A stretch of DNA of 64,000 nt from Clarkia xantiana subsp. parviflora (Eukaryota; Streptophyta; Magnoliopsida; Myrtales; Onagraceae), in the NCBI GenBank assembly GCA_036873135.1, contig JAPTYO010000007.1, positions 5,624,763 through 5,688,762 of the forward strand, given 5' to 3'. Below, in pieces: positions 25,045-36,608 of the stretch. Made by a program: the position numbers and the translations under genes. Below the pieces are notes generated by a model. That model was given only the letters and a program-made list of their open reading frames with translations, was not told the DNA's origin and did not search any database. Within the stretch, counting starts at the first letter, position 1; each line of letters starts with the position of its first letter.

Positions 25045-25529
25045 ACCAAATTACTAATTGAACTTTTTTTACTTTTTCATGCTTTTAAAGTTTTACTTAT
25101 GTTACAATTAAATCCACTATAGTATTAAAAAAACCAAGCATGGTGCTCACAAAGCATAGTAGAAAACCTAGCAATTTCATATTAACCCATTTGATTTGAT
25201 AATTAATTAACCATCTTCAAAAGATAAACCCCGAAAGCCCGTCTACTAAACTTATCCCCTTCTTATTCTTGACTATTCTTTCTCAGCATCGGTTTCCTTT
25301 TGTCTTGTATCCTCCTTTGCCACGGTGAAATATCCAGAGAGCGAGAGAAATGAATTCAGTTGCAGCGGTACAGAAAAGAGTGACGACAATGGTGGAAGGA
25401 GGAATGTGAATCTTTCCGTTACCACCAAGCTCACCAGCCACTGATAACCTCTGCACCGTCCACTGATTGGAAACAGCTTTGAATCCGATCGGTGCGTAAT
25501 TTACTCTCACGTGGATGATTTTCGAGGTT

Positions 25530-25538
25530 AAACCCTAA
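25530..25538 (+). promoter_or_regulatory. Telo-box upstream of the mTERF gene
   Basis: AAACCCTAA lies about 250 bp before the mTERF start codon, in probable leader or promoter sequence. Telo-boxes are common near transcription starts of plant genes expressed in dividing tissue. Confidence 0.35.
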
Positions 25539-25786
25539 CAAGATTAGATGGATGCAATTTGAGTGGTGAATTCAGTATATGATGATTTTTTTGATAATTA
25601 TTGAACTTGATTTGTCATATAAAGACAAACCTGGATGCTTCAGCTGCGGTCCCTGCTGACATTGAACCGAAATGAAGCTAAATCTCTTACATCTTGTGCA
25701 ACACTGAAAATCTCATATAATATCTGGTGTTGTTTGTTGTTACAGCAGCTGCAGGGCAGTCACCGAAGCTCTCTTTGGCCAAGAAG

Positions 25787-28260
25787 ATGAGAGCTTTCAG
25801 TGCTTTTTCCTCCTCCGAGTTTGCAAGCCTCTCGAGATCACGTTACAAGTCCGGGTAATAATCTAAATGTCTCATATGTGTCTTCTCTGATAGTAAATTA
25901 GACGTGGACTTTAACCAACTTTCCCATAAACTCGAACTTGTGATTGTGAGTGAAAGTTTTGTTATACTCTTAATCACACTTTAACATCATCTCTATAACA
26001 TACTGATGTTATGTAATAACTGTTTACACCAGACTCGTCACTTATGGGAGATTCCACCGTATTTCAACACTCTTGTCCTTTCATTTGGCTTTTTCGACTC
26101 TTGCTAGTGATAATTTGTGCTTTCATTGATTCGACAATCATATGCCGATAGTATCAACTCAGTTAAGTTCAATTTTGCTCACAGACGATTTTAGCATTGC
26201 GTTTGGTTGGAAAGATTGGTAATACTGAAGATTGTTGTAGTAAAGACAGGGCCAGCAACAAGAGATAGCAAACTGTTGTTGTATTTGTTACTTGTATACT
26301 GCTTAGTAGAAGGTTCCAGGTCGATGTTGTTTCCACAACTCTTTCTTCTGTGTAGTGGTTTTTTAGTGCACATATCTTCTGAAAGTTTAAAATTTGAATT
26401 ATCAAATGATAAAGTATGGACCAAGTCTGACAGACCATCTAAAAAAAATATTCGGATCCTAGAAATGTCAAATTTTCAGGTGTTAAACTGTTGAAGGCGT
26501 GAATAACGATAATACCATGTGAAGCTGAATGTAATCTAACATTTTGAACCTTCAAAAGCTGATTAGCGGAATTTGTGTAGCACGTGAATTTTTCAAAGCT
26601 ACTTCCCTTTTCTTTCCTCTTCTAGTTCTTGATTTCTTTCCTTTGTATCTATGTTCTCTTTCTGAATGTGAATGATTCATTTCCCAACTGGTTTTAGGTT
26701 ACAGCTTTCTTTTCCAGCAAAACGCTCTCTTTGCCGAGTGAAGTTTGGTATGTCATCAATTTCTCATTATTGAAAAATAATTTGCCAAGATAATACTCTC
26801 TTCTTCCAGACCCTCTAACACCACACTAACATTATTGAATTTCCAATATATTAAGATGCAGATTCTGGAATAGATGGATATTCGAGTCTAAGAGTGGTTT
26901 CTCCAACCTTACTAGCAGCAGAAAAAGAAGAAGCCAAAGCTGTCCTGACCCTGTTCTTGAAGAAACAAGGTCTTAGGAACGTAGCTGCTGCTAAAACCAT
27001 TAACAAATCAGACCTTTTCATCGGCCATCTCATCTCCAAGCTCCATTCTGTCCACAAATCTCGTTACCTAGTAGGTTCGATCACAATTTCCAACTTTTCA
27101 CTACTCACAGTTGATCAAAATTACATCTTTTTATCACTAACGTGGCCATTACAGGCCGGGAGCTCACAACTCTTGAGATCAGGGAAGCTCTGGTCCCTTA
27201 CCTTGATACCCTCCATGAAGAACATGGAAACTCATTAATTCAAGTGGTGGAGAATTTCCCTGACCCACCCAATGAAGTGACACTCATTTCACCTGCAGCC
27301 CCAGTCCCAATCCCAAACCATCTAATCCTGAAGAAAGAGAACCTTAAAGCCGTGTCCCGAATTACAGAAGTGGGTCCCACTGGAGAGCTCCGTCCGAGCA
27401 TTCTCTACCTCATAGAACTTGGGCTCGACTTAGAGCAGATCAAGGTAATCACTAAAAAGTACCCAGCTTTCGCCTATTTCAGCCTCGAGGGTAAGATCAA
27501 GCCTGTTGTAGAATTCCTCATCGAACTTGGTGTGTCAAAATCAGATATTCCAACCATACTCCAAAAAAGGCCCCAACTTTGTGGAATCAGCCTATCGGAA
27601 AACCTGATCCCAACAATGACGTTTCTTGAGAGACTAGGCGTCGACAAGAGTAAATGGGCAAAGGTAATATGTCGCTTCCCAGCATTCTTAACTTACAGCA
27701 GACAAAAGGTTAAGGCAACTGTGGATTTCCTCTATGAAATGGGTCTCTCTGCAGAAAATGTTGGGAAAATTCTTACCCGGCACCCGAACATCATAAGTTA
27801 CAGTGTGGAACACAAATTAAAACCAACAGCAAAGTATTTTGGATCAATGGGTGTCGATGCCTCTGTTCTTCTTCACCGTTGCCCTCAGGTTTTTGGTCTG
27901 AGCATTGAAGCGAGCTTAAAGCCAGTGACGGAGTTTTTCTTGGAAAGAGGATACAGTATGGAGGAAGTGAAGACGATGGTTTCTCGACATGGGGCACTGT
28001 ATACTTTTAGTTTGAGGGAGAACTTGGCGCCTAAATGGGATTATTATTTGAGCATGGATTATCCGAAATCAGAGCTTGTTAAGTTTCCACAGTATTTTGG
28101 GTACAGTTTGGAAGAGAGGGTGAAGCCGAGGTATGCACGGATGAAGGAGTTGGGGGTTGTGTTGCTTCTCAATCAGCTATTGTCGTTGTCGGGCGAAAAT
28201 TTTGAAAAGGCTTTGAAGAGGAAGATGGATTATGCAGGGAGGATAGAAGAAACTGTGTAG
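25787..28260 (+). CDS. PTAC15: Plastid mTERF-domain protein, mTERF8/PTAC15-like
   Basis: Four exons, 25787-25854, 26698-26747, 26862-27074 and 27155-28260, join in frame to 478 residues. The N-terminus (MRAFSAFSSSEFASLSRSR) is rich in S and R, as in a chloroplast transit peptide. The RYLVGRELTTLEI segment spans the last splice junction. From about residue 150, serial helical mTERF repeats follow, with the recurring pattern of hydrophobic residues plus P (KKYPAFAYFSLEGKIKPVVE, RRP-type, RCPQVFGLSIEASLKPV). mTERF proteins bind organellar DNA or RNA. PTAC15/mTERF8 is a plastid nucleoid protein linked to transcription termination. The subfamily call rests on remembered similarity and is less sure than the family call. 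The downstream flank to IMPA9 has no gene. Confidence 0.88.
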
Positions 28261-28744
28261 GTATGTATTTAAGGTAGTGTAAGCTGTAGCTGTTGTAACT
28301 TGTATGTTTATTCTCTCAACCATAGTGTCAACATTTGAGGTTAAGACATTATTATTGCATGAATTTAAAAAAAAAAAGAATTGTATACTGAATTTAAGTG
28401 TAATCGACCAAAAACTGTATAGAGAGGATGATGATGATGATGATTCGTGATAATGGAATTTATTTATTTATATATATTAAAAAGAAGTAATTATTATGTT
28501 CTGGAGATGTACTCGGTAGGAATCATCATCACATTAACCCAAAAAATCTGAAGTTAGATCAAATGTGAAAAATAGTATGTACCATTCCTTCAAATTACAG
28601 GCAAACTAGACATATTTAGATTCAAATTGTCGAAAAATAGACACGACAGAGCCCCAACCCAAAACTAGTCATAATTTACACGAATATTCTGAATTTCTAA
28701 AAGATGGAAAATACGAACTAGATAGACGTTTCGTTTTGTTCACC

Positions 28745-31700
28745 TTAGTTTGCAGAGTCTTCAATCCCATAGTTCTCCCCAAAGTACTTATCCACCAAAC
28801 CATTGGCCATGTTTCTCAAATCCTCATTTTCGTGAAACTGGAACCGTTCCATTGCATCGATCCCGTCTTCTTTTTCAACGAGTTTCGGTCCTTCTCCATT
28901 CGGCATCCCCCTCAAGACCTATATTGTATTTTTCCACAACCACCAAAAACATAAAAACCATGTGGAGTAAAGTAACACTACTACAAAGAAAACCAATGCA
29001 GCTTAAGTCTTTTCTTTTTAACAAATGCACTTCGGAAATCTTACCAATTCTATGAATTGCAGGCCTAATCTTGCAGCCTCAGTATCAGCAGATCTAACCA
29101 AGGCAATAAAACCAGACAGACACCCACTTTTAACAAGTGAAACCAGGTGGTCCATGATAAGATTGGGCCGCCCCGCACCTTCGTCAGGTCCAACACAGAG
29201 GTTTCCCAGTACATAAGCTACTTCTTTTCTTATGTCAAATGGTGCTGTCAATAGCAGCCGCAATAGCAGTGGCAATGCGTCGCTTGAATATATTACTCTC
29301 TTGTGTTCAACGGAGCCAGCTGCTATATTAGATAAAACCCAGGCTGCTTCCTACATAAAATGAACACATCTTATTTAGATTTATTTTTTAAAAAAAATAG
29401 GTACTATCAATAAACGGTACCTTCTTTAGAACTCGGTGCTCACTCTTCAAGCATTTGATAAGGACATTCACAACAGCATCTACGAATGAGATTAGTTCTA
29501 AGTGAGATATGATCGTGAATTGTCATTTATAGACTTCTTCGATAAATTGACAAACTAACCTGCGATTTCATGTCCAGGAACAAGAAGACCATAAATTGTG
29601 TCTGAATCACCCGCAACAAGATTACCCAAGCTTCTTAGTACCTACGACAAAGCCAATTTAGCCTAAAGAGATAATGAGGATGATTAGAATAATTGAGTAC
29701 AGACTATAACTAAAACCTTACCGGGATATGCAGTTGCAAACTACTAGATGTAGCCAATCTCTCCACAAGCAGATGAATAACATCACTCTTCACCAGCATA
29801 GTGGTAGCAACATTTGAAAGGGCTGAAAGATACACAACCACCCACGCCACCTCAGTTGCCAGCTCATCATCCCTGAATCCCACAGTACACCCCCCACTTA
29901 TTCAAATAATATTAAACTGGTAAGATCCAGCAAATGAGTATCATGGAACCAACTTTTCCTACAGCGGACTTTCACTTGTGATTTCATAACTAAATTGGAC
30001 GCAATAAGCACTCGGGTAACTCCAAAAGTTACAAGAGACATCCTTCACTCTTTGACTCCTCCCATTTGACAAGCAAAAAGTTCAGATTTTTCATCTTAAA
30101 TGGATGATAAGCTAGTCTATTGAACAAATCCAAAAGTTAACAGAATTAAGGATTTTTAGTGGGACTTACGCCTTTCTCAAGTGCCTAACAATTGCATCCA
30201 GCACTCCATCAATTCTTACGAGTTCCGTTGCTGCTCTTTGATCAGGGCCCTACATCCAGATAACTCAGTGGTATTTTGAAGAAAATGAGTTCAATGCCTA
30301 AAAGAGAAGAAGACCTCACACAGGACAGCAAAAATGTAGGAAATCTACATATATATTAATAAATATATAGATTAGAACTGAAAAGTTGGCTAAAACAAAA
30401 ACAACTCCTTTAAATAAAGTACGAACCTTTATTAAGTTTGACAATGCCCAGGCAGCTGTTCTGACAGTAGAACCTTTGTTTGGAAGCATCATTCTTGCAA
30501 GAGGTAATAAGGCTCCTTGTGAGAGCAAAACATTTCTCAACTCCTCTCCTTCACCAGCTACATTTCCTAATGCCCATGCACATTGCTCAGCAACAGGCAA
30601 GGAGCTCTTTTCTGTACAAGAGAGGTCAATTTGGTGAAGGCGGCAATTACATTTGAGCTTACTGAATCAAATCAGCAATACTTAACAGGAAGTACAAACT
30701 AAAATACTACTTTTCATGGTTTACAGTTCCATTTATCATTTGCAAGTGATAACAAACATTTAAAAAAAAAAACCTATATTTGATAGGGTTAACAGGTCTT
30801 TTGGTCCATGATGTTTGACCACTTTTAGGTTTTGGTCCATGATTTTTTTTTTTTTCTGCTTAGTTTTGGTACTATATGTTTGCAGATTTTTCTAGTTTTG
30901 GTCTGATCGTTACATTCCGTCAATTTTTTCCATTAAGTGACATGTGCAAGTCACGTAATCCACCCTAAACTCTCAATTTTGTTCAAATTTGGGGAATTGA
31001 CACCCTAAACCTAGTTCATTTGGGCGAATTTAACTATGGTTAATGAGTCAAATTTGGGGGAATTGACACCCTAAACCTAGTTCAATGGGTCAATTCCCCC
31101 AAATTTGCACAAAATTGAAAGTTTATGTGGATCACGTGACTTGCACATGTCACTTAACGGAAAAAATGAACAGAATGTAACAGTCGGACCAAAACTAGAA
31201 AAATCTGCAAATATGGTACCAAAACTAGGCAAAAAAAAACATCATGGATCAAACCCAAAAGTGGTCAAACATCATGGACCACAAGACCTATTAACCCTAT
31301 TTAATATGAAGAATAAAAACATCTACAAAAATATATGCAAACAAGTTTAAGCCATTGTACCCCCAATATGAGCAATAAGTAACGGTAAAGCAGGCAACAG
31401 AGTTCTTGTTTCTTCAGGTTTTCCAGCAGCAATATTTGTAAGACACCAGGCAGCCTCAAGCAACTGCAAAAGAAAAATACATATCAGATGCAACAATTGA
31501 CACAATTCAAAAATACGTAGATGACAAACAGTACAAGAATGTCTCTTGTACGCTGTTTTCCCATCTCGATGACCATTACCTTAGAACAACCTATAAAATA
31601 AAATATAAAGTCCTTGCATAATACATTTCAATTCTTTCACACCTAGTTCAAAATTTAGATTTCGACCAAAATAACAACCATTGAAAGCCACATCATCTCA

Positions 31701-32944
31701 TTAGTTGTCCCTTCAGCTAAACAAAAGTCCATGCCGTGAGTATGTACTTCCATAAAGGGAAAGAGAAGTTAAAAGAGTGATCATAGGGTTAATTCTTGGA
31801 CCTGTTCATCTGATGAGCCAAATGAAAGACACTGCACGAGAAGGGATATTGCTCCAGATTTAAGAGCAGCTTCAACAGGAGGAAATTCTGATTTTGATAA
31901 TAAGCGTCGTAGTTCACGAAGAGCATTCACTTTCTTCTGCATCGCGCCTTTGCCCCTTGGAAGAATACTAAGTGTTAGATATGTATATCTTATGCAGAGA
32001 GGTGGAGAATAAAAGAAAAAGGAGACCTGAACTTTCTAACAATGAGATGCCTGAAAAAATGATGAATTGAAAAGTTAAAGTGCATACACACAGTGAAGAA
32101 GAAATTCAGTAATTAGCCTTATATTAATTATTAAGTAGTAAAGTTCGTACCAATTTTTCCTAAGGTTTTATTATCTTGATTATTCCAACTTTAAGTCACC
32201 TTTAATTAAAGTAAAACAACATTGGATTTCCCCATTCCTCATTAACTCCTATTTTCCAACTAATGTGTAGTTCTGGTAACAATTCTCATACAGAAGACAC
32301 TTCATGAAAGCCATATAGCATCAATGCAGCAATAGTATTATGCAAGGAAAACGAGAAGTCCATTTTTGAATTCTCTCTGAAACAATGCTCGAGAATTGGG
32401 TTAGTAACAAGATATGCGGGATAGATTGATCATACTGATAAGCAATGGCAGCCTTCAACTCTTCCACAGCCGAGGAAGTCTGTGCTTCTAATATTGACTG
32501 TTCCTCATCAATCACCATTTCACTATCAATGTGGACATCACCAACCTCACCACCACTCACACCAACCCTGCATAATCTTTTCGCGCGCACCCACGATTCT
32601 CTTCTCTCTTTACCCACCGATACAGCATTCTGACGCCTCCTCTGAGCTGCAACATTCCCAACTAAACACCACAAACACGAGTTACGTGCGTAAATCACGA
32701 ATTGATATCTTGAATTTAGTAACAGTGACCAAAACGTTGATTGGCGTATAATTCACCACCGCTACGTATATATGCGTTTCTGTGTAGCTCAACTCAAAAA
32801 TCCAAGAACAGTAAATTGAAGAGCAGAGATAGAAATGAGCATGAAGATGGTGGTTTTGAGGAATCAAGGGTTCAGAAGAAGGGAGGTGACTGTACCTGAA
32901 GACTTGATAGGGTCTCTATGGGGAGCCGCGCTATCGTCGGCCAT
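28745..32944 (-). CDS. IMPA9: Importin subunit alpha, IMPA-9 type
   Basis: Eleven exons on the minus strand: 32896-32944, 32436-32661, 31802-31955, 31361-31463, 30427-30611, 30170-30249, 29722-29872, 29560-29641, 29421-29479, 29045-29350 and 28745-28918. They join in frame to 522 residues. The start is MADDSAAPHRDPIKSSVGNV. A basic importin-beta-binding segment (QRRRQNAVSVGKERRE) comes first. About ten armadillo repeats follow, with the Trp/Asn array for NLS binding seen as AAWCLTNIAAG, CAWALGNVAGEG, AAWALSNLIK and AAWVLSNIAAG. The acidic C-terminus is DKYFGENYGIED. The product is an adaptor for import of NLS proteins into the nucleus. The protein follows the divergent plant IMPA-9 branch and not IMPA-1 to 6. 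Intron 4 contains a complete foldback transposon. Confidence 0.95.
30786..31297. mobile_element. Long inverted-repeat MULE-type MITE inside an IMPA9 intron (copy 5)
   Basis: Starts GGGTTAACAGGTC and ends GACCTATTAACCC, with duplication TATTTGATA/TATTTAATA (30777-30785 and 31298-31306, 8 of 9). The arms carry ttggtccatgatgtttgacc, gttacattccgtc and catgtgcaagtcacg. It fills most of the 749-bp intron between IMPA9 exons 4 and 5. It lies at least 50 bp from both splice sites, and the coding frame on both sides is intact. Confidence 0.85.
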
Positions 32945-33016
32945 CTAGGAAGTACAATCGGAGCTCTGAAGAAGAAGAGGAGAGGACTCCAATTCAACGA
33001 TTGCGGCAATAATAGA

Positions 33017-33024
33017 GCGCCAAT
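33017..33024 (-). promoter_or_regulatory. E2F-like site upstream of IMPA9
   Basis: ATTGGCGC on the minus strand, 73 bp before the IMPA9 start codon, fits the relaxed E2F consensus WTTSSCSS. It is a single match and remains unproven. Confidence 0.3.
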
Positions 33025-33029
33025 TTTCA

Positions 33030-33554
33030 CAGCTCCATTTTTTGTTGCTTAAATTTTGGGAAAAAGTATGAAAAATGTGACATGTTTGATTATTAATTTA
33101 AAAGATATAACATATTGATAGATAACCATAATATGCTTTTTAGTTGTTTTAGATGAAGTCCGTTAAATATGATTTAAAAAATATGATATTTTTTTATATG
33201 ATATTTTTTTAATATTAATTAACTTAAAATGTAAATAACAAAATTAATAATTCAAAAAAATGGTTTAACAAATCATCTATAAAATGATAAAAATTATTCT
33301 AAAAATAGTACAAAAGTTATAACTATGTAATGAATTAAAGAAAAAAATAGCATAAAAATTATTATGGAAAACTTAATTAGTATGATAAAATAGTAAAATA
33401 AATGTGTAAATATTTACAAAAAAAAAAATAGAAATAAATTCTTAATACCCTATAATAATTTTTAAATCTTAAAAAAGTTAAATTTTATTTAGAAATAAAA
33501 GCATAATTTTTCTTCATTGAATTTCATTTTAATAGTTTCCCTATTTTATAAATA
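33030..33554. other. AT-rich IMPA9 upstream region
   Basis: Nearly pure A/T sequence upstream of IMPA9 with many short A and T runs. No gene or repeat boundary could be supported. Confidence 0.4.
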
Positions 33555-34360
33555 CTAATTGCATTTTCTGCGCATCGCGCGGGGTGACTTACCAAATATG
33601 TATAACTAACAAATTAATATTCGATGAAATTTATACTGACTATTTGTAATATGTTGAAACACTATTTATTTTAAAATAAAATATCGGTCTAAAATTTAAA
33701 AAAGTAAACGAAAGACTGAAAATTATGAACCATAAAATACCTCTGCGCAAATTCATAAATAAATTTTAGATGCATGTATCGTATGGTACATTTGGTCGTC
33801 GGATCTGTGTCACGCGTATGTTCTTCAACATATATGACTTCGATGACCACCGACGATATCTCGCCGGAGATAGAGATGGTTCTGCCACTGAGACTGTCAG
33901 CCTCCCGTACTGCCTGGTATATTCGTTTGTTGGCTCCGCGTCAAGCGTCTGTTAAAAATTAGTGAAACTTTAATTTCGATTAGTCATATACATTGAATCT
34001 TGAACGGTCCGAAATTTTAATTGCGATTAATTGCATACATTGAATCTTGAACGGTTCGAAATCAGAGAAATTTTAATTACGATTAATTGTATACATTAAA
34101 TCTTGAACGGTCCGAAATTTTAATTGTGGTTAATTGTATACATTGAATTTTGAACGATTCGAAATCAGCGATATTTTAATTGCGATTAATTGCAACTTAA
34201 AAACCCTTAGCTCCCTAGTGCAATCAATGTTATAGAGTTAATGACTACAAAACACTTAGCTCAATTGTCATAAATGTATCGATTAACGTAAAAAATAAAA
34301 TCATCAGCTCTACATTCATTCTGTTATTATCTTTCCTTCAGAATTTATAATATATATAGA
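33555..34360 (-). mobile_element. Helitron-like non-autonomous element, copy B
   Basis: Inverted copy of the element at 22876-23677. Read on the minus strand it starts TCTATATATATTATAA. It carries about four 57-bp-type units (33958-34200) and a 3' hairpin with stem GCGC-gat-GCGC (33568-33582). It ends TTAG, a one-base departure from the CTRR rule; copy A keeps CTAG. The 61-codon frame at 33770-33955 matches the frame of copy A (FGRRI...YDFDDHRRYLAGDRDGSA). Confidence 0.6.
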
Positions 34361-35404
34361 GGGTCAATAACCTGGGAGAGGTCTGAAGTTTGGCCCTTGT
34401 GAATTTGAGAGGTCTGAAGTTTGAAATGGTGATAACAAAGGTCTGAAGTTTCGACTTGTAGATAATAGAGGTCTCCGTTAGTTTTTTCCGTTAAAACTGA
34501 CGGAAGTTGGTCATGTGCATTGCATGTGACCAGAAATAAAAAAAATTCCAAAAATACCCTTCTTGCATATCACATGATTGAATGAAAAGACGAAAATGCC
34601 CTTAAGGCCACCACCCAACTCCAGCCACCACCACGGCTCCGGCCGGCCACCACCCAACTCCGGCGACCACCACTCTCTCCGGCGACCACCACCCTCTCCG
34701 GCCGGCCACCACCCTCTCCGACGACCGCCACCACGGCCCCAATTGGGCCCAAATCGGAGCCACCGGCCCCGATAGGGCCCAAATCGGAGCCACAAAGCTC
34801 CGATCGGAGCTCGGTGGCTCCGATCTGGGGCCACAGAGCTCCGATTTGGAGCTCTGTGGCCCCAGATCGGAGCCACAGAGCTCCAAATCGGAGCCACAGA
34901 GCTCCGATTTGGAGCTCTGTGGCTCCGATCTGGGGCCACAGAGCTCCAAATCGGAGCTCTGTGGCCCCAGATCGGAGCCACCGAGCTCCGATCGGAGCTT
35001 TGTGGCTCCGATTTGGGCCCAATCGGGGCCGGTGGCTCCGATTTTGGGCCGTGGTGGCGGTCGTCGGAGAGGGTGGTGGCCGGCCGGAGAGGGTGGTGGT
35101 CGCCGGAGAGAGTGGTGGCCGGCCGGAGCCGTGGTGGTGGTCGGAGTTGGGTTAGGTTTAAATTATGGACAGGGGTATTTTTGTCATTTCATCTTTATAT
35201 TAATTAAACTTTTTATTAATTCAAATATTACAAAAGGGTATTTTTGACATTTCACACGGTTTTGTTAAATTTGACAGAAAATTTGGACGGAAAACCTAAA
35301 AATCACAAAGTCCAAACTTCAGACCTCAGTTATCACCATTTCAATCTTCAGACCTCTCAAATTAACAAGGGCCAAACTTCAGACCTCTCCCAGGTTATTG
35401 ACCC
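34361..35404. mobile_element. Long inverted-repeat MULE-type MITE with GC-rich palindromic core (copy 6)
   Basis: Starts GGGTCAATAACC and ends GGTTATTGACCC, with a perfect 9-bp duplication ATATATAGA (34352-34360 and 35405-35413). The arms hold aacttcagacctc phrases and ccgttagttttttccgtt; the block gtcatgtgcattgcatgtgacc is kept in the left arm. The inner arms (34600-34740 and 35040-35140) are GC-rich ccggccaccacc sequence. The centre is an array of gagctccaaatcggagc palindromes. Long frames on both strands (34511-35247) come from this low-complexity sequence. It sits at the outer end of Helitron copy B. Confidence 0.88.
34798..35010. repeat. Array of short palindromes in the core of copy 6
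   Basis: About ten tandem, alternately oriented units of roughly 20-22 bp, each containing gagctccgat or atcggagctc joined by tctgtggcc. Each unit is self-complementary, so the array can pair in many registers. Confidence 0.7.
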
Positions 35405-35680
35405 ATATATAGATTTGCTATTTATTTTTCCAAGTATTTTAATTTTTGAAAAAAAATAATTATTTTTTAATTTAATACTTTAATAAAATATTACATAATA
35501 AATTTCAGAATTTTTCAATTGTTTTTTCATTTTTTAAAATAAAGTATTACTTTTTTTTCGTTATGGTCAACGTGTGCTGCTAGAAAACTTTGTACAATTA
35601 GCAAAGTTAATGGAAATTTTAACGGAAAGTTAACGAATTTATTTAAAACTACAGTTTTAAAACATGTTACATCTAAAACA

Positions 35681-35962
35681 CACGCTCAAAAACAAGTTAT
35701 TTCTAAAAATATTTTAAGCTAACATATGACATATTTTTCATACTTTTTCAAAAAAAAAAAAGTTGTACGGAATTGCAAACTGGCCCCTCATAATTGTAAG
35801 TACCAGAAGATCAAGTTCTAACTCACGCTCAAAAACATGTTATTTCTGAAAATATTTTAAGCAAACATATGACATATTTTTCATACTTTTTCAAAAAAAA
35901 GTTGTACGGAATTGCAAACTGGCCCCTCATAATTGTAAGTACCAGAAGATCAAGTTCTAACT
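35681..35962 (+). repeat. Tandem duplication of a 143-bp segment
   Basis: The segment from cacgctcaaaaac to caagttctaact occurs twice in direct orientation, 35681-35823 and 35824-35962. Differences are few and mainly in the length of an A run. This indicates a recent local duplication. There is no gene content. Confidence 0.8.
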
Positions 35963-36599
35963 TCTAAGTCATCCTCCAACTTACTTCAAATATAAAATGC
36001 TATCCCTATATAATCTTATACTTTGGCAAAAAGAAAAAAGTCTTATAAGAAAATATGTACCCTGAAACTTTTAAAGATATATGCTTTATCCTCCGATGAC
36101 AGATCTAAATAAACATATTCTGGTAATGACACACGGCCGAAACTGGTAATTTTAATATTTCAAATTAATTTAAGAGTTTGTGACCTCAAATACTAATATC
36201 CTGTCGCTTAGCATAGTGGATGATTACTTTGAAACATAAATATAAAGATCAATATCACTAATTAATAATATATATAATTTAATTTACATAAATATATTTA
36301 TGTAATTTAATTTACAAATAATATTATATATCTTAGATTATTTTTTTACGATATTCTTATTTGTGGATGGTTTTTTCATGTAACAATATAAGTGAAGAGA
36401 TTTTGACAGAAGTTCCGACAATTAAGTCCGTCATGTTCCAAATTAAGTGACGGTGGCATTTAAGTAATTACTATCAACTTTGTGTCCATTTCCATAAGTG
36501 AAGACATTTAAATGACATCATATTTTTTAAAATGTATATACCATAAGTGGACGCATGAACAAATAGTTATATTTTGAAATAAATTTTTCAAAGTTGGAG
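35963..36599. other. Intergenic, no gene seen
   Basis: AT-rich sequence between the 143-bp duplication and the next foldback element, with no supported feature. Confidence 0.45.
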
Positions 36600-36608
36600 T
36601 TAATAATA

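Noticed and set aside
25283..25510. 75-codon minus-strand frame with a hydrophobic stretch upstream of PTAC15
   Set aside because: It opens with GTG, has no ATG and meets a stop just upstream. I recognise no family. More likely it is antisense to the leader of the mTERF gene.
34511..35247. Several 100-150 codon frames on both strands
   Set aside because: All lie in the GC-rich palindromic core of foldback copy 6. Matching frames on opposite strands are what inverted low-complexity DNA gives.
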